Source: Paraphysomonas bandaiensis | Lineage: Eukaryota > Chrysophyceae | Reading direction: 5' to 3' | Length of the DNA stretch: 64,000 nt | NCBI GenBank assembly: GCA_965644295.1 | Contig: CBFFRP010000249.1 | Span: forward strand, 62,001-126,000 | Shown here: positions 25,901 to 38,154 of the stretch, piece after piece | Layout of the letters: the number at the start of each line of letters is the position of its first letter | Position numbering within the stretch: the first letter of the stretch is position 1 | Position numbers and translations under genes: made by a program | The notes under the pieces: generated by a model | Database searches by the model: none | Told to the model about the DNA's origin: nothing | What the model saw: only the letters and a program-made list of their open reading frames with translations

Positions 25901-28900
25901 CTCCTTGGTTACTGGGGATTGTGCTACTGCCCCAGATTGTGACGCTATAAATAGATACAACTGTTCGACAACCGCAGCTACCTGTGGCGTCTGCAAAAGT
26001 GGATATATTGGGGAATATGGCCATAAAAATTCCCCATGTCAACCTTTGCATGCGTTTCACACGAATCAGCGTGTATTGAGCGCATCTGCAATGAGTGGAA
26101 GCGAAACTGTATCCTGCTACAATCACACTGACTGTGTTACGTCGCGGTGGGAATATTGTATAAACGGTGCATGTGCGCCGATGCAAAAAGCCTGTATCAA
26201 TAACTGTTCTGGTCACGGTAGCTGTAGCTTTGTATTCGCTCATAACAGATCCCACACCCTCCCAGCATGTGGAATATTGGAATATACGTGTGAAGCAGTG
26301 TGTGTATGTGACTTTGGATACCGTGGTATTGCATGTGCAGAATCAGTCGAAGAGTACAACAAAAGACAGAATATATATCTCTTGCTTACTAATTCCGTGT
26401 ATAGACTAACGCAAACCGAGATTCCAGTCAGAGGAATTGTGATCAGTTGGGTTGAAGACCTCTCGTTTCTTGCATTGAACGTCTCCGATATATCTGACAA
26501 TAGAAGTGCACTTGTCACCAGCACTGCATTAGATATTGTAGAGATGTTTGAAGGTCTGGAGTTATCGTATGACGATGTCATCGGAATGTCTTCGATTATA
26601 GATTTTTCTTTACGTCTTAGCCATGACAACACCGTAGTGGACCCATTTGTGCTGGTTCGTACCTTCGTAAGGTTTATATTAGCTGGTATGTCCGTTAATC
26701 AAGACCAAGTTGACATTATTGAGGATAAATTTCGCGCTTCGGTGTATAACACTGATTGTTTTAGAGGGCCTATTAGTTCTCCTATATTAGATATTGAAGC
26801 CCTTGCTGGGAGAACTGGTCAACTGGCTTCAATACCCATGGTCTGTGATACTAGGGGAAATGCTCTTGGTGTCATGGAAGTGATACCCACTTCAGTATTG
26901 AATATGTCGTATTTGTCGATTCCCTTGCTTATTGAGATCCAGAGTTTTTCTTGTGTTTCCTCTGGTGCATCGACTTGTTCATCAAGAATTGTTTTTCAAA
27001 ATGTACCTGATCGAAACAGAATTCCTGGTAACAATACGGAGTATCTGAGTGTATTTTGTAGGGCCTATAGGCCTGAGACCTACAATATGACATGCAGCAG
27101 TGGTGACGTGGTTACTGTTACTTGTGACGGAAAATCTGACGGAGTAATGAAGCAGTTTTGTCCATCGTATACCCCTTCAGCTACATGCAGGCAGTACACT
27201 ATCGGACGTGATACTGTGGGCAGTTGTAGGTTGGTACAGTACACCGACAGTAACACTACGTGTGAATGCGATTTGATTGAGTTGACGAGATCTAGGGAAT
27301 CACTTAAGTTCACTTCAGAGCGAAATATGATAATCAGTGAACGTACCGCTGTGTGGAGTGCATTCAGTTACCATGTGCCCGCAGAACATACCGGATTTAT
27401 CGTAATTTATACAGAAGGGTTATTTCTCTGTATCTTTTTCATTTTTCTTACAGTCGGCTCGAATTCCAGTGAATACTGGAGCAAGAGAAAGTCCACTTCT
27501 AGCGCGGACTCATTCCCAGCTACTGATGGAATAGCTACATTACGTTTTATCGAGTCGCTATTGCCTAGGGTGTATATTGGTGAAAGTTTGCTGGAAATAT
27601 TCGTGGATGCACTAAAATCGTATCACTACCTGTATTTTGCTATATTCGGTCAATGTACAGCGCGCACAAGTGGTGCGATACTTGAGTTTTTTACAAAGGT
27701 ATTGATTGTTATGTCTTGTATAGCCGTGTTTATGGACATTAAAAGTAACCACAATTGTGGGTCGTATGCCACGGAATCAGAGTGCGCTCGCGAAGAGTCA
27801 GACTTTGCGTCAGGGAGTACGAAATGTGTTTGGTCCGGCTCGAGCTGTGATTACAATTTTGTTGAAGTAGATATACAATTTGTTGTTCAGATTGCGATAT
27901 ATGTAACACTTCTTGCGATACCTATGTCACGATTCATATATTGGCTATCGGGTGAAATGTATAGAATTGTGGTAACTGAACCGTCAATTCAACAACGAAA
28001 TTATTCCTCTGTGTTTAATAATATTGACTCTGAAGTTGGACCTGGGGTGGAACTTTCTGTGGAAGAGGACTTAGACCTAAAGCATAGTGAGTTTCTATCC
28101 AGTTTGACCACTTATCGTGCTGGACTTTCTCTGATAAATCGTCAAGTATTTGATGGTAAGTGTGTTTTATATTAAGCCTGTGATGTTTACGTTTGTGAAC
28201 AGACATGTGGAATATTAAAACAACTTTGCATCGCACTGAAAATGCGAGCGATGAGGATTTAACTAAAACACAAAAGGATCTCTCATCATTTATGAAGCGT
28301 GATATGGAAAAGGTACTGCATCATGTTTCATCTCAGCTACCGGCGTATTACAACAGTATGGACTTGAATGAAATGCGTGATAGGGTACTATTACTTTTTA
28401 TTGTCGACTTATTGAGTCAAAGGGGAAAACATATCTTGAATATTACGCAGGCACGAAGTAAGGACAGAAACCTGGATGCGATGTATAGCTATGTGATTTT
28501 AGGAATAATAGACGCGTTGATGCTTGTATACATCACACATTATGGAATACGTCAGAGTTACTATATACAAATAGCTTGGGTCCAGGTGTTAGTCTTGTGG
28601 GTATTTATTGAGTTGGGCTTTGTGAGTTGGCTTGTAGTTTTGGTGATTCATGTGGTGCTACCTCTCTATTGTCGGGATCAAGTTCGAATAGCAGTACTCT
28701 TTCTCTGGCATTTGTATTCTAATTCCTTTTACATGTCATCTATGACGTACTGTAATTCACAGTCATGTCGAATTCATTCAGCATTGAAAAAACAGATGTC
28801 ATGTGCAAGTTTCAATTCTGCTGCCCATTTTTTCGTGTCTGTGAAATTGTCGTTGTTATTCCCTTCAATGCCTGGTATTGATCCCGTTCGAGAATTTTCG

Positions 28901-31900
28901 ACAACTTTACCACCAGGTGCAGTGTTAGAGATATTCAACCAGAAGAAAACATCAATAATCAAAATGTCAGAAGCCTTTTTGTTGGATGTATTTGTATCAC
29001 TTCCTGTTGTGATTCAAGATGCGTGCCTGAACACTGTTATTGCTGGATGTGTTTGCCTCTTACTTTATGCATGCAACGAAGGGTTCGGGCTGAATATTTG
29101 GGTTATATACACAACTGCTCTATTCACTTTTATTGTGATGTCTTGTACATGTTTCCTTATTAAAGCTTATGGGCCTCTCAATGAAGCTGCTGTTCATGCT
29201 GAGACTATCAATGGAAATAAGATTAGCACTGGACTCGAGAAGTTGCGAGTCCTACTGAGTTGTTCATGTTGTTCTGGAAAAGGCAGTGCTGAGAAAGAGT
29301 TGAAGCTTACCCGTAAAAATCTTAACACACATAATCAGCACACTGCCGAAATTGCGGGTATGTCGAGGCATGAGACGATTGCTAGTAGTCCGTTGAATAT
29401 GATCATTGATCGGGGCAATCCGAAATGGTTAGAGGAAGATAGGAACGGTTGTAATGGAATGGACATCGGGAACTCACCCTATGCGGAATCTGAAATCGAT
29501 ACTTCCAATAGCAGCAGTGGAATGTCTTATGAGTATGATTTTATTCGTATCGCAGCGCCAGTTGGCATGCCCGAGAGCAAGCAATGGGATAGTCAACCGT
29601 ACAGGCACATCTACAACGAAGGCGAAGATGCTGCGTATAGTACTCATAAGTCTACCGCTGTTGCCCCAGAAGAAATTGACAGCATTGTGGATGCGTTCTT
29701 ATTGTCTTCGAGCTCAGAAAATGCGAGTTTTGATGCATCTGACATTACGGTCATGGGTAAAACGAAACCAACACTGAGGAAAGTACTGTCCAGGAGTAAA
29801 GTAACCCCGTTATCGGTCGGTGAATCGTGTCGTTCGTTGAACCCATTAAAGTTGGGTAAAACAGGGAGTTCTCTTTCGAATGAAGCGTGTGTGACGTTCA
29901 CTGACAGCAGTGACGACGATACGTCCACTTTCGACAATGATTATAGTGGAATTATTACTAGTAATGAAAGAGATCTAACTAACCAGAAAGATGGCTTCCT
30001 TACGTCGCCTCGTGATATAACATTGTCTAGCATGCCGACCTCCGAAGATTACCGAGGCGATAAGGCCTTAAATTATATCAGCAGTGGAAGTGTGATAGAT
30101 AAGGTGTCATCTAAAGCATATGTATTCAGGAATGCGTCACGAAGTGATGATTCAAGTGACAGTGATATGATGAGAGAGGCTGAAGTGATGATGCAACCTT
30201 CTATGTCCACGGATCAGGTGTCATCTAAAGCATATGTATTCAGGAATGCGTCACGAAGTGATGATTCAAGTGACAGTGATATGATGAGAGAGGCTGAAGT
30301 GATGATGCAACCTTCTATGTCCACGGATCCGGTGTCATCTAAAGCATATGTATTCAGGAATGCATCACGAAGTGATGATTCAAGTGACAGTGATATGATG
30401 AGAGAGGCTGAAGTGATGATGCAACCTTCTATGTCCACGGATCCGGTGTCATCTAAAGCATATGTATTCAGGAATGCGTCACGAAGTGATGATTCAAGTG
30501 ACAGTGATATGATGAGAGAGGCTGAAGTGATGATGCAACCTTCTATGTCCACGGATCTGGTGTCATCTAAAGCATCTGTATTCAGGAATGCATCACGAAG
30601 TGATGATTCTAGTGACAGTGATATGATGAGAGAGGCTGAAGTGATGATGCAACCTTCTATGTCCACGGATCCGGTGTCATCTAAAGCATCTGTATTCAGG
30701 AATGCGTCACGAAGTGATGATTCAAGTGACAGTGATATGATGAGAGAGGCGGAAGTGATGATGCAACCTTCTATGTCCACGGATCAGGTGTCATCTAAAG
30801 CATCTGTATTCAGGAATGCGTCACGAAGTGATGATTCAAGTGACAGTGATATGATGAGAGAGGCTGAAGTGATGATGCAACCTTCTATGTCCACGGATCA
30901 GGTGTCATCTAAAGCATATGTATTCAGGAATGCGTCACGAAGTGATGATTCAAGTGACAGTGATATGATGAGAGAGGCTGAAGTGATGATGCAACCTTCT
31001 ATGTCCACGGATCAGGTGTCATCTAAAGCATATGTATTCAGGAATGCGTCACGAAGTGATGATTCAAGTGACAGTGATATGATGAGAGAGGCTGAAGTGA
31101 TGATGCAACCTTCTATGTCCACGGATCCAGGTGTCATCTAAAGCATATGTATTCAGGAATGCATCACGAAGTGATGATTCAAGTGACAGTGATATGATGA
31201 GAGAGGCTGAAGTGATGATGCAACCTTCTATGTCCACGGATCCGGTGTCATCTAAAGCATATGTATTCAGGAATGCGTCACGAAGTGATGATTCAAGTGA
31301 CAGTGATATGATGAGAGAGGCTGAAGTGATGATGCAACCTTCTATGTCCACGGATCTGGTGTCATCTAAAGCATCTGTATTCAGGAATGCATCACGAAGT
31401 GATGATTCTAGTGACAGTGATATGATGAGAGAGGCTGAAGTGATGATGCAACCTTCTATGTCCACGGATCCGGTGTCATCTAAAGCATCTGTATTCAGGA
31501 ATGCGTCACGAAGTGATGATTCAAGTGACAGTGATATGATGAGAGAGGCGGAAGTGATGATGCAACCTTCTATGTCCACGGATCAGGTGTCATCTAAAGC
31601 ATCTGTATTCAGGAATGCGTCACGAAGTGATGATTCAAGTGACAGTGATATGATGAGAGAGGCTGAAGTGATGATGCAACCTTCTATGTCCACGGATCAG
31701 GTGTCATCTAAAGCATATGTATTCAGGAATGCGTCACGAAGTGATGATTCAAGTGACAGTGATATGATGAGAGAGGCTGAAGTGATGATGCAACCTTCTA
31801 TGTCCACGGATCAGGTGTCATCTAAAGCATATGTATTCAGGAATGCGTCACGAAGTGATGATTCAAGTGACAGTGATATGATGAGAGAGGCTGAAGTGAT

Positions 31901-32801
31901 GATGCAACCTTCTATGTCCACGGATCCGGTGTCATCTAAAGCATCTGTATTCAGGAATGCGTCACGAAGTGATGATTCAAGTGACAGTGATATGATGAGA
32001 GAGGCTGAAGTGATGATGCAACCTACTATGTCCACGGATCAGGTGTCATCTAAAGCATCTGTATTCAGGAATGCATCACGAAGTGATGATTCAAGTGACA
32101 GTGATATGATGAGAGAGGCTGAAGTGATGATGCAACCTTCTATGTCCACGGATCCGGTGTCATCTAAAGCATATGTATTCAGGAATGCTTCACGAAGTGA
32201 TGATTCAAGTGACAGTGATATGATGAGAGAGGCTGAAGTGATGATGCAACCTACTATGTCCACGGATCCGGTGTCATCTAAAGCATCTGTATTCAGGAAT
32301 GCGTCACGAAGTGATGATTCAAGTGACAGTGATATGATGAGAGAGGCTGAAGTGATGATGCAACCTTCTATGTCCACGGATCCGGTGTCATCTAAAGCAT
32401 CTGTATTCAGGAATGCGTCACGAAGTGATGATTCAAGTGACAGTGATATGATGAGAGAGGCTGAAGTGATGATGCAACCTACTATGTCCACGGATCCGGT
32501 GTCATCTAAAGCATATGTATTCAGGAATGCGTCACGAAGTGATGATTCAAGTGACAGTGATATGATGAGAGAGGCTGAAGTGATGATGCAACCTTCTATG
32601 TCCACGGATCCGGTGTCATCTAAAGCATCTGTATTCAGGAATGCGTCACGAAGTGATGATTCAAGTGACAGTGATATGATGAGAGAGGCTGAAGTGATGA
32701 TGCAACCTACTATGTCCACGGATCCGGTGTCATCTAAAGCATATGTATTCAGGAATGCGTCACGAAGTGATGATTCAAGTGACAGTGTTGCGAGGTTGTG
32801 A
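16914..32801 (+). CDS. Giant polycystin-1-like surface protein (frame interrupted twice)
   Basis: Two exons: 16914-28155 and 28203 onward (47-nt intron, FD/DMW junction), about 5,280 residues if both interruptions are bridged. Order: signal peptide ([20 protein letters not shown]); C-type lectin domain, residues ~22-143 ([20 protein letters not shown]); LRR N-cap and plant-type LRRs, ~183-420; P-T/S-G-Q stalk, ~426-1920; beta-rich ectodomain; REJ-like region, nt ~24.8-25.8 kb; EGF-like cysteine clusters, 25.9-26.35 kb; GPS-like [19 protein letters not shown] near 27.25 kb, without the usual HL/T cleavage residues; then several TM segments from 27.39 to 29.17 kb; then a serine/acid-rich tail with 38-residue repeats. 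Lectin-LRR-REJ-GPS-TM is the polycystin-1 plan, though I see no PLAT domain. A TAG at 25608-25610 and one extra base near 31129 break the frame. Likely an adhesion or mechanosensory receptor; could be a damaged allele. Confidence 0.8.
18190..22675 (+). repeat. P-[TS]-x-[QEVHLDKY] tetrapeptide array (12-bp units)
   Basis: About 4.5 kb of 12-bp units encoding [16 protein letters not shown] and variants, roughly 370 tetrapeptides, in one frame with no stop. Proline every fourth residue with T/S next to it suggests an extended, heavily O-glycosylated stalk. Larger blocks are duplicated inside, for example 19239-19700 recurs at 19851-20312 (offset 612 bp). The composition also keeps a second plus-strand frame open, which is not a gene. 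Confidence 0.95.
30104..32801 (+). repeat. 114-bp tandem array encoding a 38-residue cytoplasmic repeat
   Basis: Twenty-three full copies and one partial copy of a 114-bp unit starting [20 protein letters not shown] and ending MSTDP/Q/L. Units start at 30104+114n up to 31016 and at 31131+114n afterwards. Variants are Y/S at residue 6, P/Q/L at residue 38, and S/T in QPSM. Each unit carries an RSDDSSDSD acidic serine cluster resembling CK2-type sites. The array ends in a partial unit closing with SVARL and TGA. Confidence 0.95.
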
Positions 32802-35552
32802 GTTTAGTTGTTGAAAGTTTAGGATATGTGTCTATGTGTTGTACATTTGGAAGTTACATATATATATTTTGTGAGTATTATACGTATGGGTGTTACTTGT
32901 TATAGAGTATAAGTGTATATGTCTTGGTCAGAATTGAAATGAAAGTGTGGTGTAGCTGTTCATACACATGAAACCTTTATTGATAAAATTATAATTATTT
33001 TATCAAGTGACTGGAAACAGTAATTACGCACATAAATTGAACTATATAATCTTGGCTTCTGCAGAATTTATTCACGGTTCAAGGGCACTTATGAGGTAGT
33101 CTCGACTTAGAAGACAGATGTCATGTGCATGTTATAATAGTTTTCGAGGTATTACAACCATAAAAATTATTAATCATGCAACAAGTATAAACAAAAAGCA
33201 ATTAATGCAGATTAGCAGGGCATCTCCATTCATCACAACAACTGTAGTGGGCTCCTAAAGAGTAATCGTAGGTATATTTGAAAACGGACTGTAGATATAT
33301 ATTCGTAGACTGCAACGACAAGCCATTAAAAATATACCGGCAAAACATTTTAACGCCATGGTGTTCTGTTGAGTTTTGCTGTTTAAGCAATTAAAATCTG
33401 TAATTCTAAGATATTGGAATTATGACGGTTACTGGAGAATACAGTAGTGGTTAACTGTATTATGAGAAGTAATGAGAACTAAATATATATTGACCATACA
33501 AGAAGATAGTGACGATATAAGATCGTACTAGAAATGAGTGGTAGTAGAGATAACGTGATATATTGTTTATTATATTTATTATAATCTTCCCTAATCTTAA
33601 CTTGTTTAATGAGTAAATAAACGTCCAGTTAACTTAGTAAATCATCCAATTGTGTCATAACTTGACATGTTCAACTACTGATAAGAGCTATATGATCTTG
33701 GCTTATGAAAGATCAAGAGCCAAGTACTGAGCTTGTAGTGTTTATGAGCTCTAGGTGAATCTATATAGGCTGTAGTCACTGCTTCATGTCTGAATGATGG
33801 AGTAGCATTCTCTGATGGATGTTATCAATGTACGTACATGGCCTGCAATAAGATGATGAAAACTCTTATTCAACACATGCTGTGTGTGTCTGCTATATTG
33901 TTACTTGTATGCTCAAACACGTATTCGGTATTACATATGAACACTAGGTCACAGGCTACCAGTGGTACACACTTGAATCTGTCTATGAAGATAGAAAGCC
34001 CAGACATCTACGCGTATATAAGTACAACATTTCGATTCTGTGTTACTGTGAAACTGCACTGCACTAATCTACCTCATTGTTAAAGCATCATTCTTTTATC
34101 TTGATATTTTGAGCTCCAGTCGTCACTACAGACTATAGACAACCAAGAAAACCACATAAAATAGCTGTAAACGTTATTAGTTTTATGGGCTTGCCGTAGT
34201 TTTAGATGTATGTATCGGGGTGGGGCATGTGAGGACTTGACAGCAACCCGTATATTGCTCTTTTGAATATATGGCCATTTACCGACAGTGGAACTCTAGC
34301 ATAGTGTTCACCAACGGGCACTAAGTCATAGTGTTTCGTCGCCGACTTCACTATCAAGAATTGTTGCACCTGTTGCTGCGGTAACTCTCCAAGTGGCACT
34401 ACGCTTGACACACACCACAGTGCGTGTAAACAACACAGCTACCCTGAAATAGATTCATTAGTTTTTGTTATTTATTTACAGCGTTTTTATTTGAACTTAT
34501 TCGAATTCATTCTTCTATATCCATTCTGAGTATATTGGTGCAATTTTTAAAGCCTATTGCTAAATAATAATACTTTCAATATATCCATTCTGAGGGCATT
34601 CTATATTGTAGTACAACTGCTGATTAAACTAAACAGTGCATTGGTCTTTATTCTAATCCTGGGTGTTCTTCGAGTGTTGCGCCAAGCATGCTCCAGATAG
34701 ATCTAGTTACACTATACATAGTATACCTGTATACCCCTAGGGGTATAGTAGCTAGCCATGTGGTTTCAAGCAAGTACGGGGGCGCAAGGTTAATATTCTT
34801 ATTAATCCATATATTAAAAGTTAGCAGATGACTCTCAGATGACTCTCAGATGACTCTCATGTTATGTATCAGTATCAGTGGTATGGTTGAGCTCACTGAT
34901 TCTTGCACTGATCAATTGGTCACTTTATACTTATATTTGTCGATAAACACTTGTGCCATATCGCTGTGGGTATAATCAGTGGTTTACTTTTTTCTGTTTC
35001 CAGGATCCTCACTGTGCACTATGCTGTTGGCCTTTCGACGCACAGGATGCCCTTTCGGGTATTGATTTCGAATCTTTATAGCTTCACCCATTTGAAGCGG
35101 TTCTGCATCTTCACTCACATCATTCATGTTATGGTCTGGTGGTGTAGTGGCTCCGCATTGATATTCTATGCCATATAGATGATCCCACTATACCATACAT
35201 GCAACGAGAAGATCCATTCTGTGTACAGAAAGCGTACAGAGCTGGACCAAAATGTATCTTGGACGGGTATAAACTGAAAAGTTAGGTCGTAAGTCCTGAG
35301 ATCTCTGTGTACCGGTATACCGTATACCGGTACGATTAACCCTCTTATTGCGTATAGGACTGTATACAGCTGTGGAAGTGGTGTGTGTTTTTCCAGGAAT
35401 TGACCTGCACGCCGACACACACCAACACAGACAGGGCGGAGGATACGTCTGTGTAGGTACACGACTGCACTGGGCCTCCACGCAGGCAGGTACACATACA
35501 TACATACACTGTCTATATATTAACACCAGCATCCATATACATACACACCGAC
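32802..35552. other. Intergenic stretch before the Deltex gene
   Basis: About 2.7 kb, mostly AT-rich and without a supported gene. It contains three tandem 13-bp copies (CAGATGACTCT core) at about 34825-34858, a TACCCCTAGGGGTA palindrome at 34731-34745, and a short block near 34540 (GCCTATTGCTAAATAA) shared with copy B of the repeat family near 43810. A possible minus-strand exon is listed separately. The last 100 bp hold CATACATACATACACTG and CATATACATACACACCG before the Deltex ATG. Confidence 0.45.
34204..34410 (-). other. Possible orphan exon (weak)
   Basis: A minus-strand frame of about 69 residues with ordinary amino-acid composition (PLGELPQQQVQQFLIVKSAT), ending in TAA. Just upstream is a splice-acceptor-like ACTAATGAATCTATTTCAG (about 34442-34460), but in this frame a TAG follows that acceptor. 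No upstream exon was found, and no family is recognised. It may be a decayed exon or chance. Confidence 0.2.
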
Positions 35553-36930
35553 ATGAATGAATCTATATGGCTCTATCTCAACCAATTCACATGGATTCGT
35601 TTTGATTCTTATATAACTGATCTTCTCGAGACTCACTTCACATCCGACAGCAGGAGCAGCACTCTGACTATCGGGGACAGTGTCTTCGACCTCACGAGTA
35701 TGTGTGTCATCAATGAGGCTCAAAGTCCTCCTGTCACACCCATTAAAAGAGAATCTTTACATCATAATCGTAACAGTGTATGGGAATGGGACATGGAAGG
35801 GACATGGTCGCCGTACTCATACGATGACAGTGAGAACATATCGATCGTTGAGAGGGACGGACTGGGATCGATCGTATTGTATTTCGGCCCTCAAATGACT
35901 CCCTATAAAATAGACACACGGCGATGTGTTCAGTGCAATATGAGAACAGGTTTTGAAAGGAGAATACGGCGTAATACGACCCCCACACCAGTCCCCACCT
36001 CCACACCCGCACCATCTAATCGGAATCATGTGCAGACGTCTCGTATTGACTGTGCTGTACGCAGATGTTTGAACACAGCCGTTCCCTTCCCACAGTATAC
36101 AAACGATTGTACGGTGTGTTTGGAAAACTTCAGTGACACTGATCCAGCATACCTTCTGTCTGAGTGTTCGAGTCATGCATTTCACAAATCGTGCATGGAT
36201 CGTTTTTTAAGAACTACTGGAAAGTGTCCTGTTTGTAATCATATCTATATACCTCACCAAGGTTGCCAACCATCTGACGGCCGTATGGACGTAGAATACC
36301 TGCCCCAAGGAAAGTGCCCTTTGAGTGGATACCCTACTGATGGCACGATTGTAATGTGAGTGACAAACATACTATAGTTGTACTAACCCACTACTATACT
36401 ATAGCAAATATTTTTTTCCTAGTGGTATTCAAGGACCAGAACATCCGAACCCTGGAGTTCAATACAGTGGGACAAGTCGTACTGCTTATCTACCAGATAC
36501 TACCGAGGGCAGAGAGGGTACGTTGCACCTATACTCTAGGCGATAACCTGGCTTGTGCCTCATATGTATGTTTAGTTTTGAATCTGCTGGAACAGTGCTT
36601 CAAGAATCGCCTAACTTTCACCGTGGGGCGCTCAATAACCACAGGCAGAGATAACTGCGTTGTATGGAATGGAGTGCATCATAAGGTACTCATTCAACGC
36701 TTTAATTACACTGCAATCAATTTTTAACATAATGCGTTCCTTTTGCCATTTATTTGAAATACGAACCTTTTACATATACTTTGAGTGGAGTTTTCTAATT
36801 TTTGTCTGTATTTATGGACCACGTACAGACAAACACCTCAGGTGGTGCTACGAATTTTGGATACCCGGACCCCACGTACTTCACAAGAGTCAAATGCGAG
36901 CTTTTGGCAAAAGGTTTTGGTGGATTGTGA
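35553..36930 (+). CDS. Deltex-type E3 ubiquitin ligase (WWE-WWE-RING-DTC)
   Basis: Four exons: 35553-36355, 36405-36517, 36576-36685, 36829-36930, 375 residues. Two WWE-like modules come first: [16 protein letters not shown]..., then [15 protein letters not shown]... ending [21 protein letters not shown] proline/threonine linker leads to a RING at ~186-229 (CTVC...[10 protein letters not shown]...CPVC, C3H2C3). The Deltex C-terminal domain is rebuilt across three introns: [91 protein letters not shown]. The family ubiquitinates targets, and its RING-DTC module can ADP-ribosylate or ubiquitinate ADP-ribosylated substrates, with WWE reading ADP-ribose or a partner. The first intron has a perfect TACTAAC. 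The 5' acceptor at 36404 was chosen because it restores the conserved [12 protein letters not shown] stretch. Stop is TGA. Confidence 0.9.
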
Positions 36931-38154
36931 TCGTTTACTTTGTTTCCCCTTATCATGACTATGTCGGTAGATTACCTATTGCTGGTTTAGCACATATATG
37001 TAGCATTGACGGAATATCTAACTGTACTTGACCTTAACCAACGTGGAGAAAATGTTCAAATTTGAGACTTTTAGTTCAAGCTATATTCTAAAATAGTTTT
37101 TAATGATATATGTTATTCGAATGGTTTGCAGTTAGTATTCGTAGCAACTATAAGATATTATAATGAGATTAAATTTTTGTCCTTTTTAGGTTTTACTCTG
37201 TGCCCAGTACACGTTGTCCTATGACTTCTGGGGATGAGCCTACTGCACCACTACCTTTCCATTCCCAAGGTACAACCTCTACGTTATAACTACCACAGGT
37301 TCTATGGGCCCATTTTCTTGATGGATTAGGTCGTCGTATCAGCAGTTTCTCTTGTTCCTATTTCGTGTATACTATAACTCGTGTACGGTAAATAATGTAT
37401 GACACATTATATGAGTGAATAGATAAAGCGTCTAGTACAAGATAACATATTTTAACACTGCACTTTATATAACTCAATTAAAATTCTCTCTACCTATCTG
37501 TTGTACAAATTCACTTCAGTCGTGAGAAGCTGCAAATCCTCTAAAGAGTTTGAATAACCTTTCTATTTCTTATCTGTTACACGCGCAAGAAAGTTGTTGA
37601 AGCAAAAGTGGGTGGTATGGTAACCAGGATACGGAGAATATGACGTTGGTAGTTAGTACTATTTATATATATTTGTGGTATTTACTTGCGGTTAGACTAG
37701 AAAAGAAATATCTACATTACTTTGATTACATTGTAATTCAATGTGGGGCTACCAGAAACAATGTTATTGCTGAACTGTAATATACGCGGAGCGGACTGTT
37801 GTTAATAGATAGAGCATTATGCTCACAATTGCTGACCACATAAATTTTTCAGTCAAGCTCATAGCAATAATAGTGTTCATAGTTTACGTATAAGGTAGAG
37901 CTAGGAAGCAATATACCGCATAATATTGTAAGCTAGATCTCATCAATAATATCGCAGCACTTTTTGAACCGGTCCAACAATTGCAATAGTATTGCAGTAG
38001 TAGTAGCATTTACCAATTGCTAAATACAAGCGTATAGTCATTATAAGGTCTCGTGGTTATTAAACCCACGGGACAAAAAATGTGGGTAAATGACGTCTTT
38101 TTTTACACTGTGCCAAACAAAGATATTAATTAAGGAACTGTTGTTAGTAGTACG
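36931..38154. other. Intergenic stretch between Deltex and the hAT element
   Basis: AT-rich with no supported gene. Near 37961-37995, TTTTTGAACCGGTCCAACAA followed by an AATAGTATTG block resembles (reverse-complemented) the interior of the hAT right end, so it may be a fragment of another copy. The 8 bp at 38147-38154 (GTAGTACG) are the left target duplication of the hAT element. Confidence 0.5.

Noticed and set aside
30214-32719. Minus-strand frames of 74-226 codons in the tail array
   Set aside because: Shadows of the 114-bp repeat, whose length is a multiple of three; no start context or domain.
36931-37300. Possible extra Deltex exons after 36930
   Set aside because: The DTC domain is complete at [10 protein letters not shown] followed by TGA; later frames are short and unrelated.
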